Source: Rhizobium grahamii (GTDB lineage: Bacteria; Pseudomonadota; Alphaproteobacteria; Rhizobiales; Rhizobiaceae). From it: a DNA stretch of 64,000 nucleotides. Shown piece after piece: positions 1 to 8,686 of this stretch. Made by a program: the position numbers and the translations under genes. Below the pieces are notes generated by a model that did not search any database, was not told the origin of the DNA, and saw only the letters and a program-made list of their open reading frames with translations. Positions within the stretch are counted from its first letter, which is position 1, and every line of letters starts with the position of its first letter. The stretch spans positions 3,143,501 to 3,207,500 of the forward strand of contig NZ_CP043498.1 in assembly GCF_009498215.1 (NCBI RefSeq). Reading direction: 5' to 3'.

Positions 1-1149
1 GCGAATGCCGAACAACCGTCCAGCGACATCGAAGCAGGCGTCGATGATCTTCTCGAGCTGCAGATAGGGCTTCAGCTCGGCCTCGGAAAAATTGAACCGC
101 TGGGCCCTGATCTTCTCGGCATAGTGCCGCCAGTCCCAGGGCATGACGTCGTGGTTCTTGCCTTCGTCAGCGATGAGCTTGGCGATGTCGGCTTCCTCCT
201 CGCCGGCACGCTTGACGGCCTTTGCCCATACCTCCCGAAGCAGATGGTTCACGGCGTCAGGCGTCTTCGCCATGGTGTTGTCGAGCTTCAGTTCGGCGAA
301 GTTGCCATACCCGAGGAGCTTTGCCACCTCGTCGCGGAGCGCAAGCGTATCCCTGATGATGCCGCGATTATCAGTGGCGCCATCGTTCGCACCACGCGCA
401 ACCCAGGCCTTGAAAGCCTGCTCGCGCAGATCGCGCCGCTCCGAGAAGGTCAGGAACGGTTCGATGATCGAGCGCGACAAGGTGACGGCAAACTTGCCCT
501 CTTCGCCACGCTCGCGCGCAGCCGCCGCCATCGCATCCTTCAGAAACTCCGGAATACCATCGAGATCCGCGCCGTTGGACAGGATGAGCGCCCAGCTCTT
601 CTCGTCGGCAAGCACGTTCTGGCCGAACTGGGTCCCGAGACCCGCGAGCTTCTCGTTGATCCCCGCGAGCTTCTCCTGCTCGACCTTCGGCAGCTTCGCG
701 CCCGATTTGACGAAGCCCTTCCAGTGGCGCTCCAGCACGCGCGTCTGCTCCAGCGTCAGGCCGAGACCTTCGCGCGCTTCCCACAAGGCATCGATGCGGG
801 CGAACAACGCCGCATTCATGCCGATCTTGGAATAATGGCGCGACATCTTCGGCGAGATATCCCGCTCCAGCGCCTGGATCGTGTCGTTGGTATGCGCGCC
901 CGCGCGATTCCAGAACAGTGCCGAAACACGCGACAGCTCATCGCCGGCGATCTCGAGCGCGACAACGGTGTTCTCGAATGTCGGCGCCTCCGGGTTACCG
1001 GCAACCGCGTCGATCTCTTTCTCGTGCGCCGCGAGTGCTGCATCGAAGGCAGGAGCAAAGTCGCCATCATTGAGAGCATCGAAACGCGGCAAGCCGTGAA
1101 GGCCGTTCCATTCGACAAGTGCCGGGTTGAATTCTGGTGTGGAAGGCAT
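1..1149 (-). CDS. dcp: M3 family peptidase, peptidyl-dipeptidase Dcp-like (3' part cut off by window edge)
   Basis: Zinc metallopeptidase of the M3 (thimet oligopeptidase/Dcp) family, which degrades short peptides in the cytoplasm or periplasm. The minus strand reads open from an ATG at 1149 to the window edge, giving the first 383 residues (begins MPSTPEFNPALVEWNGLHGL). Matches to the family include the N-terminal FEN-TV-ALE segment and the helical stretch ending in FNFSEAELKPYLQLEKIIDACFDVAGRLFGI. Full-length members have about 680 residues, so the HEXXH zinc site lies outside the window and catalytic integrity cannot be judged. No signal peptide is visible. Assignment to Dcp rather than oligopeptidase A is by overall resemblance only. 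Confidence 0.85.
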   Translation of the reverse strand, partial: MPSTPEFNPALVEWNGLHGLPRFDALNDGDFAPAFDAALAAHEKEIDAVAGNPEAPTFENTVVALEIAGDELSRVSALFWNRAGAHTNDTIQALERDISPKMSRHYSKIGMNAALFARIDALWEAREGLGLTLEQTRVLERHWKGFVKSGAKLPKVEQEKLAGINEKLAGLGTQFGQNVLADEKSWALILSNGADLDGIPEFLKDAMAAAARERGEEGKFAVTLSRSIIEPFLTFSERRDLREQAFKAWVARGANDGATDNRGIIRDTLALRDEVAKLLGYGNFAELKLDNTMAKTPDAVNHLLREVWAKAVKRAGEEEADIAKLIADEGKNHDVMPWDWRHYAEKIRAQRFNFSEAELKPYLQLEKIIDACFDVAGRLFGIR

Positions 1150-1280
1150 TCGGAAATCCTTTGTGGCAGGCAACTGAACAGGCAATATAGGGACGCGTAT
1201 TGGCAATTGGTATTGCCGATCAGACGCACATCTCCTAGCCGCACTGTAAAAAGTTCATGGCAAGAAATGATGTATAAGAA

Positions 1281-1296
1281 TTAACTAATCGTTAAC
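1281..1296 (+). promoter_or_regulatory. Candidate CtrA-binding site (TTAA-N7-TTAAC)
   Basis: The sequence TTAACTAATCGTTAAC fits the full CtrA consensus TTAA-N7-TTAAC exactly. It overlaps a 14-bp perfect palindrome (AATCGTTAACGATT, 1287-1300). It lies 66 bp before the start of the small gene at 1362 in an A/T-rich stretch. CtrA is the cell-cycle master regulator of alphaproteobacteria. Binding here is inferred. Confidence 0.55.
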
Positions 1297-1361
1297 GATT
1301 GACGTACGTCCGCCACGCGCGGTAATTTCAAGCATCATATTTTTGCAAGTGGATACACGCC

Positions 1362-1793
1362 ATGGAAATCCTTTCTGTGCGGTCTTCGCCGTATTTTCTC
1401 TTTAAAAGAAACCAAGATAATTCCAGCCATTACAATGAATTAGAAGACCAGATCGGCACGACGGCGAAGGCTTCATCATCCTTCCAGGTCGATGAAACCA
1501 ACGCGGAAACGCCCGATTTTTCCGCGATCAGCGCCAGTGAACTACGCCAATATGCAAGGCAGAGCTTCGACGCCGGCAACATCGACCAGGATACGTTTGC
1601 GGCAATCTCCGAACCGCTGCCGATGCGGACGATCGACCCGTCAGGGAACATCCTCGACCTGTCGGATGTGACTGACGCGACGAGCTTCAATTTCCGGGAC
1701 TACTACAAGGATCAGCTGCAGATCGCGAACTCGATCGGCGACCCGGAAACGGTGGCGCGGCTCGATTCCGTCGTCAGCTTCCTCGACGTCTGA
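1362..1793 (+). CDS. Hypothetical protein, 143 aa
   Basis: I do not recognise this protein. It has 143 residues, no signal peptide or membrane segment, a Ser/Thr/Glu-rich first half (about residues 20-55) and a more ordered acidic second half with the segment ISASELRQYARQSFDAGNID near residue 56. That segment resembles a short helical unit found in small rhizobial cytosolic proteins, but this is an impression only. The ATG at 1362 is the first one after the CtrA-like box. The stop (1791-1793) is 2 bp from the end of the convergent LysE-type gene. Codon use looks chromosomal. Confidence 0.7.
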   Translation: MEILSVRSSPYFLFKRNQDNSSHYNELEDQIGTTAKASSSFQVDETNAETPDFSAISASELRQYARQSFDAGNIDQDTFAAISEPLPMRTIDPSGNILDLSDVTDATSFNFRDYYKDQLQIANSIGDPETVARLDSVVSFLDV

Positions 1794-1795
1794 TC

Positions 1796-2437
1796 TCAGG
1801 CCTTCCGCCATCCGAGCAGGCCGGGCGTTGCATGCCAGAGCGCCTGCGCGGCAAAGCCCATGAAGAGCACGCCGGAGCAGCGCACGATCAGCCGCTCATG
1901 CGCCCTGTAGAACCGCCGGACCGTTCCCGCACCGATGATGGTGATCAGGATCATGTCGGCGACGATGAAGCCCAGGAACGAAACCGCCAGCAGAATGGGC
2001 AGGGTGTGAAACTGTAGCGCGCTCGCCGATCCCGCGACGAGAGCAGTAAACGTCGCCAGCGCGACCGGATATCCCTTGGGGTTGGTGACGCCGAAAATCA
2101 GGCCGCGACGGAACGGTCGTTCCACCACCACAAGCGCCTGCCCGTCACCCTTCGGCTTTGCCCGAACCGCATTCCAGCCGATCCAGGCTAGGTAGAAGCC
2201 ACAGAGGAGACCAAGCGCGTCAAACACGAAGGTCCCGATCGTCTTCGCCCCAATGATCGCGATCAGCGCCAGCGATGCCCAAAGCAGATCGCCCACCAAA
2301 TGGCCGCTGACGAACATGGCCCCGGCACGGCGGCCCTGACCCGCGCCTATGCCGAGCAGTGCAAGGAAGGCAGGCCCTGGAATGAGCACGTAGAGAAGGG
2401 CTGCCAGAAAGGCGCCCGCGAGCAAGGATTGCGTCAT
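1796..2437 (-). CDS. LysE/RhtB family amino-acid exporter
   Basis: Inner-membrane exporter of the LysE/RhtB family, which expels amino acids or their derivatives. The 213-residue product starts MTQSLLAGAFLAALLYVLIPGPAFLALLGI, carrying the family's N-terminal PGPA motif in the first membrane span. About six hydrophobic spans follow, and a TNPKGYP segment matches the conserved NPK region. The open frame extends upstream to 2665, but the ATG at 2437 is preferred: it has GGAG about 8 bases upstream and begins directly with the first span. It is divergent from the efflux pump at 2604. The substrate cannot be told from sequence. Confidence 0.85.
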   Translation of the reverse strand: MTQSLLAGAFLAALLYVLIPGPAFLALLGIGAGQGRRAGAMFVSGHLVGDLLWASLALIAIIGAKTIGTFVFDALGLLCGFYLAWIGWNAVRAKPKGDGQALVVVERPFRRGLIFGVTNPKGYPVALATFTALVAGSASALQFHTLPILLAVSFLGFIVADMILITIIGAGTVRRFYRAHERLIVRCSGVLFMGFAAQALWHATPGLLGWRKA

Positions 2438-2603
2438 CGAGAAACTCCGGAAAGGTGAGCCGCAGCTTATGCACCAATCGAAAGGCGTCAAGCTGTCATG
2501 GCGATCCTTGAGATTTTTGAATTGCCGCATCACGCAGCTTGCGACAGAAGAAAAGCAGCAGCCTTCGCGCTGGCCGCGCAAGTCACTAGAACCGAGTACC
2601 CAT

Positions 2604-3812
2604 ATGCCCCCATTCCGGATGAGCGAACGGCGAACGAGCGTGCTCGGCGCGCTTCTCGCAACCATCGGCCCGATCTCGATGTCGATCTACACGCCGGCGA
2701 TGCCCGAGCTCGTCCATGCGTTCCAGACATCAGACTCAGCGATCAAGATGACGCTGTCAGTCTATTTCGCCGGCTTCTCGGTTGCGCAGCTACTTGCTGG
2801 CCCGCTGTCCGATGCGTTCGGCCGCCGGGCGGCGACGCTGCTGTTCATCGGCATCTATGTGGTCGGCAGCCTGCTTGCCGCCTTTGCGCCCGGCATCGAG
2901 TGGCTGCTCGCCGGCCGTCTGATCCAGGGCATCGGCGCCTCCGTCGGGATTACCGTGGCGCGCGCCATCGTCCGCGATCAATTTACCGGCACCGAAGCCT
3001 CCCGCATCATGAACCTGATCGCCATCGGACCGGCGGCTGCGCCAACCATCGGCGGCTTGGCGCTGGCCGCGTTTGGCTGGCAGTCGGTCTTCTTCCTCCT
3101 CATCGGCTTCGGACTGCTGATCTGTTTCGGGGTGATCGTCTTCATGCGCGAGACGAGCATGCCGGATCCGCGCCGTGCGCTCCCGGGGCCCCTGCTTCGC
3201 GCCTATCTGGAGCTTGCCCGCGAAAGCCGCTTCGTCTCTGCTTCGATCGTCCTCGGCGGCTCGATCGGCGCACTCTACGCGCAGGCGACACTTCTCCCCT
3301 TCATCCTCATCAAGGTCGTCGGCCTGTCACCGACCACCTTCGGCTTGGGCATGCTGATGCAATCTGGGTCCTATTTCCTCGGCTCCGTCTGCCTCCGCTG
3401 TGCGGCGGCGCGCCTGGGCGGCGACGGCTCAGTGCGCGTCGGGCTTGGCCTGCTGGGCTTTGCCAGTATCATGATCGCGCTATCAGTCCACTTCGTCACG
3501 CCCTCCTATCTCTCGATCATGGGGCCTATCGCATTCCTGGCGTTTGGATTGGCTTTCCTGACGCCGCATATGACGACATCGGGCCTATACCCCTTCCCGC
3601 ATATCGCCGGCTCGGCATCCGCGATGATGGGCTTCATCCAGATGGGCGGCGGCTTTGCCGGCGGCGTCGCGGGTTCGTTGATCGGCATGCCGCTGCTCGC
3701 CTTCGGAACGGTGATCCCGATCATGGCGCTGATTTCGATCATCAGCTACGTCTGGTTCGTGCGCGCCTCGCAACGCGCGGCACAACTCTCCCACGCCACA
3801 ACGGACCAATGA
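2604..3812 (+). CDS. Bcr/CflA family multidrug efflux MFS transporter
   Basis: Drug/proton antiporter of the major facilitator superfamily, Bcr/CflA subfamily, inner membrane, 402 residues. From the start at 2604 the protein has 12 predicted spans. The motif A-like loop LLAGPLSDAFGRR lies between spans 2 and 3, and the antiporter motif C-like GPAAAPTIGG is in span 5. The frame is open from 2469, but the extra 45 residues are hydrophilic and overlap the divergent exporter's leader, so 2604 (or the in-frame ATG at 2619) is more likely. It is followed at once by a hairpin shared with the convergent argG. Neither expression nor substrate is evident. Confidence 0.85.
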   Translation: MPPFRMSERRTSVLGALLATIGPISMSIYTPAMPELVHAFQTSDSAIKMTLSVYFAGFSVAQLLAGPLSDAFGRRAATLLFIGIYVVGSLLAAFAPGIEWLLAGRLIQGIGASVGITVARAIVRDQFTGTEASRIMNLIAIGPAAAPTIGGLALAAFGWQSVFFLLIGFGLLICFGVIVFMRETSMPDPRRALPGPLLRAYLELARESRFVSASIVLGGSIGALYAQATLLPFILIKVVGLSPTTFGLGMLMQSGSYFLGSVCLRCAAARLGGDGSVRVGLGLLGFASIMIALSVHFVTPSYLSIMGPIAFLAFGLAFLTPHMTTSGLYPFPHIAGSASAMMGFIQMGGGFAGGVAGSLIGMPLLAFGTVIPIMALISIISYVWFVRASQRAAQLSHATTDQ

Positions 3813-3813
3813 A

Positions 3814-3836
3814 AAGGCCCGCACGAGGCGGGCCTT
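3814..3836. terminator. Bidirectional hairpin terminator between the MFS gene and argG
   Basis: Perfect 9-bp stem AAGGCCCGC / GCGGGCCTT with a 5-base loop, placed 1 bp after the efflux gene and 24 bp before the argG stop. The terminal A and T bases of the stem give short U-tracts on both strands, suiting two converging genes. Confidence 0.7.
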
Positions 3837-3860
3837 CGATATCCGGCAGACTGCCCTCGA

Positions 3861-5084
3861 TTACTTCGAGAGGTTGCGCTTGGCGAGCGTGCGCAGGCGC
3901 AGCGCGTTGAGCTTGATGAAGCCGGCGGCATCCTTCTGGTCGTAGGCGCCCTGGTCGTCTTCGAAGGTAACCAGCTTGTCCGAGTAGAGCGACTTCGGGC
4001 TCTCGCGGCCGGTAACCATGACGTTGCCCTTGTAGAGCTTCAGCGTCACTTCGCCCTCGACATGCTCTTGGCTCTTGTCGATCAGAGCCTGCAGCATTTC
4101 GCGTTCCGGCGAGAACCAGAAACCGTAGTAGATCAGCTCGGCGTAGCGCGGCATGATCTCGTCCTTGAGGTGCGCGGCACCGCGGTCGAGGGTAATCGAC
4201 TCGATGGCGCGGTGCGCGGCAAGCAGGATCGTGCCGCCGGGCGTCTCGTAGACGCCGCGCGACTTCATACCGACGAAGCGGTTTTCGACGAGGTCGAGGC
4301 GGCCAATGCCGTTGTCGCGACCGTAGTTGTTGAGCGCTGCGAGCAGCGTCGCCGGGCTCATGCGTACGCCGTTGATCGAAACCGCGTCACCCTTCTCGAA
4401 GCCAACCTTGATGGTGGTCGCCTTGTCGGGGGCCGCTTCCGGAGAAATCGTGCGCATATGCACGTATTCGGGTGCTTCCTGCGCCGGATCTTCCAGGACC
4501 TTGCCCTCGGACGAGGAGTGCAGCAGGTTGGCGTCGACGGAGAACGGCGCTTCGCCCTTCTTGTCCTTGGCGACCGGAATCTGATGGGCTTCGGCAAAGG
4601 CGAGCAGATCGGTACGGCTCTTGAACGACCAGTCGCGCCATGGCGCAATGATCTTGATATCCGGGTTCAGGGCATAGGCGGAAAGCTCGAAGCGAACCTG
4701 GTCGTTGCCCTTGCCGGTCGCACCGTGCGCGATCGCATCTGCGCCGGTCTTGCGGGCGATATCGATCAGGTGCTTGGAGATCAGCGGACGGGCAATCGAG
4801 GTGCCGAGCAGATAGACGCCTTCATAGACGGCATTGGCACGGAACATCGGGAAGACGAAGTCACGAACGAACTCTTCGCGAACGTCCTCGATGTAGATTT
4901 CCTTGATGCCGAGCATTTCGGCCTTCTTGCGCGCCGGCTCAAGCTCCTCGCCCTGGCCGAGATCCGCGGTGAAGGTCACGACTTCTGCGCCGAGTTCGGT
5001 CTGGAGCCACTTCAGGATGATCGAGGTGTCGAGACCGCCGGAATAGGCGAGGACGACTTTCTTTACGTCTTTGTGCGATGCCAT
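3861..5084 (-). CDS. argG: Argininosuccinate synthase
   Basis: Joins citrulline and aspartate with ATP to make argininosuccinate, the penultimate step of arginine synthesis, in the cytosol. The 407-residue product begins [21 protein letters not shown]. The [10 protein letters not shown]-loop of the N-type ATP pyrophosphatase fold is at residues 13-21, and [13 protein letters not shown] and APWRDW segments follow as in the family. The frame stays open up to 5747, but the upstream part is unlike any ArgG. The ATG at 5084 gives the usual length (about 400-410). It stands alone and is divergent from the dehydrogenase at 5272. Confidence 0.97.
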   Translation of the reverse strand: MASHKDVKKVVLAYSGGLDTSIILKWLQTELGAEVVTFTADLGQGEELEPARKKAEMLGIKEIYIEDVREEFVRDFVFPMFRANAVYEGVYLLGTSIARPLISKHLIDIARKTGADAIAHGATGKGNDQVRFELSAYALNPDIKIIAPWRDWSFKSRTDLLAFAEAHQIPVAKDKKGEAPFSVDANLLHSSSEGKVLEDPAQEAPEYVHMRTISPEAAPDKATTIKVGFEKGDAVSINGVRMSPATLLAALNNYGRDNGIGRLDLVENRFVGMKSRGVYETPGGTILLAAHRAIESITLDRGAAHLKDEIMPRYAELIYYGFWFSPEREMLQALIDKSQEHVEGEVTLKLYKGNVMVTGRESPKSLYSDKLVTFEDDQGAYDQKDAAGFIKLNALRLRTLAKRNLSK

Positions 5085-5207
5085 GATGATGAGGTCCGTT
5101 GCAAAAAGGGCAGCGGCAAACCCGCCAAGCCCGGTCTGGCGGGCACTTTTAGCGAGATCGGCGCAGGACGCAAGGGCAACGGCTGCCATAGGCGGTTCGG
5201 ATAGTAT

Positions 5208-5236
5208 TTGACAGGCCGAAAGCGCAACCCATATCT
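5208..5236 (+). promoter_or_regulatory. Candidate sigma-70 promoter for the SDR gene
   Basis: TTGACA (5208-5213) is followed by a 17-base spacer and ATATCT (5231-5236). This is a good -35 and a fair -10 for a rhizobial vegetative promoter. The GTG start lies 36 bp downstream. Confidence 0.45.
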
Positions 5237-5271
5237 GCCAGCGTCCTGACAATGCTGAGGAGAGGCCGGCC

Positions 5272-6126
5272 GTGACAAGAATCCAAGACATCATCAAGAA
5301 ATCCAATGTCGCCGTCATCACCGGCGGCGCCTCCGGCATCGGGCTTGCGGCGGCAAAGCATTTCGCACGCGCGGGCATGAGCGTCGCCATTGCCGATCTC
5401 GGCGGCGACCGGCTAGCTGCCGCTGCAGAGGAACTGAAAGCGATCTCGGGAGAAGAACATGTGCTCGCCGTCGAAACCGACGTCGCGCAGAAGGAGTCTC
5501 TCGAAGCGCTCGAACGGACCGTAATCCAGCGCTTCGGTCGCGTACATATTCTCATGAACAACGCCGGCATTGGCCCGGAAACGTCGATCTTCGGCGCCCA
5601 GGCCAACTGGGACAGCATCCTCGGCGTCAACCTGCTCGGCGTCATCAACGGCGTCAGGACCTTCGGCCAGCACATGCTCTCGCATGGCGAACCCGGCCTG
5701 ATCATCAACACCGGCTCCAAGCAGGGCATCACCACGCCGCCCGGCAATCCGGCCTACAATGTCTCGAAGGCCGGCGTGAAGGTGTTCACCGAAGCGCTTG
5801 AGCACGAACTGCGTAACACCGAGGGCTCGAAGATCTCCGCCCACTTGCTGATCCCCGGCTTCGTCTTCACCGGTCTCACCAAGGGCGATCGCGCCGAAAA
5901 GCCGGCTGCGGCATGGACATCGGACCAGACCGTCGATTTCATGATCGAAAGCCTGGAACGCGGCGACTTCTACATCCTCTGCCCCGATAACGACGTCGGT
6001 CGTGCGGTGGATGAGCGCCGCATGGCCTGGGCGATGGGCGATATCATCGAAAACCGCCCGCCGCTCTCGCGCTGGCACAAAGACTATTCCGACAAGTTCA
6101 AGGCCTACCTCGAACAGAAGGAATAG
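5272..6126 (+). CDS. SDR family NAD(P)-dependent oxidoreductase
   Basis: Short-chain dehydrogenase/reductase, 284 residues, cytosolic. The Rossmann cofactor motif TGGASGIG is at residues 17-24, NNAG follows near residue 98, and the catalytic YNVSK has Tyr162 and Lys166. A GTG start at 5272 is chosen because GAGGAGAG lies 8-15 bases upstream and the product begins directly with the Rossmann strand. The C-terminal extension ([19 protein letters not shown]) resembles the larger classical SDRs. The substrate is unknown. It is divergent from argG with no operon partner. Confidence 0.9.
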   Translation: MTRIQDIIKKSNVAVITGGASGIGLAAAKHFARAGMSVAIADLGGDRLAAAAEELKAISGEEHVLAVETDVAQKESLEALERTVIQRFGRVHILMNNAGIGPETSIFGAQANWDSILGVNLLGVINGVRTFGQHMLSHGEPGLIINTGSKQGITTPPGNPAYNVSKAGVKVFTEALEHELRNTEGSKISAHLLIPGFVFTGLTKGDRAEKPAAAWTSDQTVDFMIESLERGDFYILCPDNDVGRAVDERRMAWAMGDIIENRPPLSRWHKDYSDKFKAYLEQKE

Positions 6127-6206
6127 GTTCTATTAGAAGGTTTGATTAGACATTCTCTGGAAGCCGGATAAAAGCGACCGACGTTTTCCGGCTTTCAGAG
6201 TAGACC

Positions 6207-6847
6207 ATGGATTTCCTGCCCAGCTTCACCACGCTTCTCGCCTTTGCCGCCGCGACCCTTCTGCTTGCAGCGACGCCCGGCCCGGACATGACGCTTTCCA
6301 TCAGCCGTGCACTGGCACAGGCAAGAAGGCGGCATTGTTCGTGGTTCTCGGCACCAGCCTCGGCATCGTCGTCCATACCATGCTGGTTGCCTTCGGCGTT
6401 TCGGCGCTGATCACCGCATCCCCGACAGCCTTCCTGATGCTGAAGACCGGCGGTGCGGCCTATCTGTTGTGGCTTGCCGTCCAGGCGGTTCGCTACGGCT
6501 CGAAGCTCTCGGTCAACAAGGTGGAAGCCTCGAAGGGCACGCCGCTTGCCAACATCTCGTCGGGCTTCTGGGTCAATCTGCTGAACCCGAAGGTCATCAT
6601 CTTCTTCATGACCTTCCTGCCGCAGTTCGTCAGTGCCGGCGATCCTGCCGTGACGCAGAAGCTGCTGTTCCTAGGCTTCTGCTTCATCGTGATTGGCATG
6701 CCTGTGAATGCCGCCGTCGTCTTCGCCGCCGATGGACTGTCAAGCTGGCTGCAGAGCAACAAGAAAATCCTGCGCGGCATGGATTTCACCTTCGCCGGCG
6801 TCTTCTCGGCCTTCGCGGCCAAAATCCTGCTGACACAGGCGCGCTAG
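6207..6847 (+). CDS. LysE family translocator, frame broken by a 1-nt deletion at 6320-6321
   Basis: A second LysE/RhtB-type amino-acid exporter of the inner membrane. The first 38 residues (MDFLPSFTTLLAFAAATLLLAATPGPDMTLSISRALAQ) carry the family PGPD motif. The frame is then lost at GG (6320-6321). Inserting one G gives AQGKKAALFVVLGTSLGIV and continues in the frame that ends at 6847, a complete protein of about 213 residues with six spans and an NPK motif (LLNPKVIIFF). The body shows no other lesion, so a sequencing error is more likely than a decaying gene. It is not a close copy of the exporter at 1796-2437. Confidence 0.8.
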
Positions 6848-6851
6848 GCAA

Positions 6852-6877
6852 TTCCGGGAAGCGCTGGCTTCCCGGAA
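6852..6877. terminator. Hairpin between convergent LysE and ABC ATPase genes
   Basis: Perfect 10-bp stem TTCCGGGAAG / CTTCCCGGAA with a 6-base loop, lying 4 bp after the exporter stop and 13 bp before the ATPase stop. There is no strong U-tract on either side, so it may act as a weak or RNA-stabilising terminator for both converging transcripts. Confidence 0.5.
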
Positions 6878-6890
6878 CAACGACCTATCT

Positions 6891-7685
6891 TTAGCCGATC
6901 AGCAGCGCGTCGTCGTCGAGCGTCTGGCCGCGCATCTTTCGGAACATGTCGATCAGGTCCTCGACCTGGAGGTCCTTGCGGCTATCGCCTGACACGTCGA
7001 GCACGATCTCGCCGCCATGCAACATGATCGTGCGGTGGCCATAGTCCAGCGCCTGGCGCATGGAGTGCGTGACCATCAGCGTCGTCAGCTTGCGCTCCGA
7101 GACGATCTTCTGCGTGAGCCCCATGACGAATTCGGCCATCCCGGGATCGAGCGCAGCGGTATGCTCGTCGAGCAGCAAGACTTCAGAGCCGGCAAGCGTC
7201 GCCATGACGAGCGAGACGGCCTGCCGCTGACCGCCTGAAAGCAGGTCCATGCGGTCCCGCATCCGGTTCTCGAGGCCGAGGTTGAGTTCGGCGATCCGCT
7301 CGCGGAAATGCTCGCGCCGCTTCGGGCCGAGCGCAGAGGTGAGCCCGCGGGTTTCACCGCGACGCGCCGCAAGCGCAAGGTTTTCCTCGATTGACAGCGA
7401 GCCGCAGCTTCCCGTCAACGGATCCTGGAAAACCCGTGCGACGAGGCTGGCGCGAGCAGCCGTCGACTTGCGCGTGACATCCGCGTGGCCGATCAGTATC
7501 TGGCCTTCACTGGCAAGCACGTCGCCCGCCAGAACGCCGAGCAGAGTCGACTTTCCCGCTCCGTTCGAGCCGATGACTGTTACGAACGAGCCTTCCTCGA
7601 TCGTCAGGCTGACTCCGTTCAGCGCCTGCTTCTGCAGCGGCGTACCCTTGCCGAAGACGACCTTGATATCCTTGAGCGTAATCAC
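6891..7685 (-). CDS. ABC transporter ATP-binding protein
   Basis: Cytoplasmic ATPase of an importer, 264 residues. Walker A GSNGAGKST is at residues 39-47, the signature is LLSGGQRQA and Walker B is LLLDEHTAALDP. A histidine replaces the usual proline after the Walker B glutamate. The gene overlaps the upstream permease by 4 bases (ATGA type), so the two are translated together. With the permease and the PF04392-type binding protein it forms the same arrangement as importers assigned to aromatic amino acids (TrpXYZ) in other bacteria, but the ligand here is not known. Confidence 0.9.
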   Translation of the reverse strand: MITLKDIKVVFGKGTPLQKQALNGVSLTIEEGSFVTVIGSNGAGKSTLLGVLAGDVLASEGQILIGHADVTRKSTAARASLVARVFQDPLTGSCGSLSIEENLALAARRGETRGLTSALGPKRREHFRERIAELNLGLENRMRDRMDLLSGGQRQAVSLVMATLAGSEVLLLDEHTAALDPGMAEFVMGLTQKIVSERKLTTLMVTHSMRQALDYGHRTIMLHGGEIVLDVSGDSRKDLQVEDLIDMFRKMRGQTLDDDALLIG

Positions 7686-8563
7686 GATGCGGCACCTCCG
7701 CGACGGAGACGGGGGAGGATGAGCGCGATCGTCACGAGCACGGCCGTCACGAAGTTGAGGTCGGACGCCTGCAGCCCGATGACATCGGTCGAGAGCGCGA
7801 GCTGGATGGCGATGCGGTAGAGGATCGAACCGAGCACACAGCCGATCAAGGCGATCAGCAGCCCGCGTCGGCCGAGCAACGTTTCACCGATGATGACAGC
7901 CGCGAGACCGACAACGATCGTACCGACGCCGGAGGTGACATCGGCAAAGCCGTTCGTCTGCGCGAACAAGGCGCCGCCCAAGGCGACCAAAGCGTTGGAG
8001 AGCGCCATGCCGAGATAGATCTGGCGGCTGGTATCGACACCCTGTGCGCGGGCCATGCGGGCGTTCGCGCCGGTCGCGCGCATCGCGAGGCCTGAGTCGC
8101 TCTCAAGGAAGCGCCACACGACAACCACGGCAACCACAACGAGGACGCCGACGAAAAGCGGGCGGACGTAGAAATCGCGGATTCCATGGCCGAAGAACGG
8201 GCTGATCATCGTATCCGCATTGATCAATGCGACATTCGGCTTGCCCATGACGCGCAAATTCACCGAGAAGAGCGCGATCATCGTCAGGATCGAGGCAAGC
8301 AGGTTGAGGATCTTGAAGCGCACGTTGAGCATCGCGGTCACCATGCCGGCCGCAGCACCCGCGACCATGGCGACGAGTGCCGCCACCCAGGCATTGACGC
8401 CCGCAATGATGAGAACCGCCGTTACTGCGGCACCCAGCGGAAAGGAGCCGTCAACCGTCAGATCCGGAAAATCCAGCACACGGAATGCAAGGTAAACACC
8501 GAGCGCGACAAAGGCATAGACCAGCCCCAGCTCCACGGCTCCCCAGAATGCGATCTGACTCAA
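7682..8563 (-). CDS. ABC transporter permease (branched-chain/PF02653 type)
   Basis: Inner-membrane permease of 293 residues with 8-9 hydrophobic spans, starting MSQIAFWGAVELGLVYAFVALGVYLAFRVL. The segments FPDLTVDGSFPLGA and GVGTIVVGLAAVIIGETLLG are typical of permeases paired with PF04392 binding proteins. It is the middle gene of the importer: the binding protein lies 123 bp upstream behind a hairpin, and the ATPase overlaps the 3' end. Substrate unknown. Confidence 0.9.
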   Translation of the reverse strand: MSQIAFWGAVELGLVYAFVALGVYLAFRVLDFPDLTVDGSFPLGAAVTAVLIIAGVNAWVAALVAMVAGAAAGMVTAMLNVRFKILNLLASILTMIALFSVNLRVMGKPNVALINADTMISPFFGHGIRDFYVRPLFVGVLVVVAVVVVWRFLESDSGLAMRATGANARMARAQGVDTSRQIYLGMALSNALVALGGALFAQTNGFADVTSGVGTIVVGLAAVIIGETLLGRRGLLIALIGCVLGSILYRIAIQLALSTDVIGLQASDLNFVTAVLVTIALILPRLRRGGAAS

Positions 8564-8624
8564 GGCTCCTGCCCTTTCCTTTGACTTGGCCCGCCTGCAA
8601 CCGGACCCAAGCTTTTAATACCAT

Positions 8625-8655
8625 CAGCCGCCCCCGCGTAAAACGGGAGCGGCTG
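8625..8655 (-). promoter_or_regulatory. Intra-operon stem-loop between binding-protein and permease genes
   Basis: The outer stem CAGCCGC / GCGGCTG is 7 bp, and an inner CCCG / CGGG pairing is separated by a small bulge. It lies 31 bp after the binding-protein stop. Such hairpins often stabilise the 5' mRNA or attenuate transcription, keeping the binding protein in excess over the membrane parts. Confidence 0.5.
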
Positions 8656-8686
8656 AATGGCAAGTTTCTCTAGTATCCGAGGACGA

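Noticed and set aside
4062..5204. 380-codon plus-strand frame opposite argG
   Set aside because: Shadow of argininosuccinate synthase.
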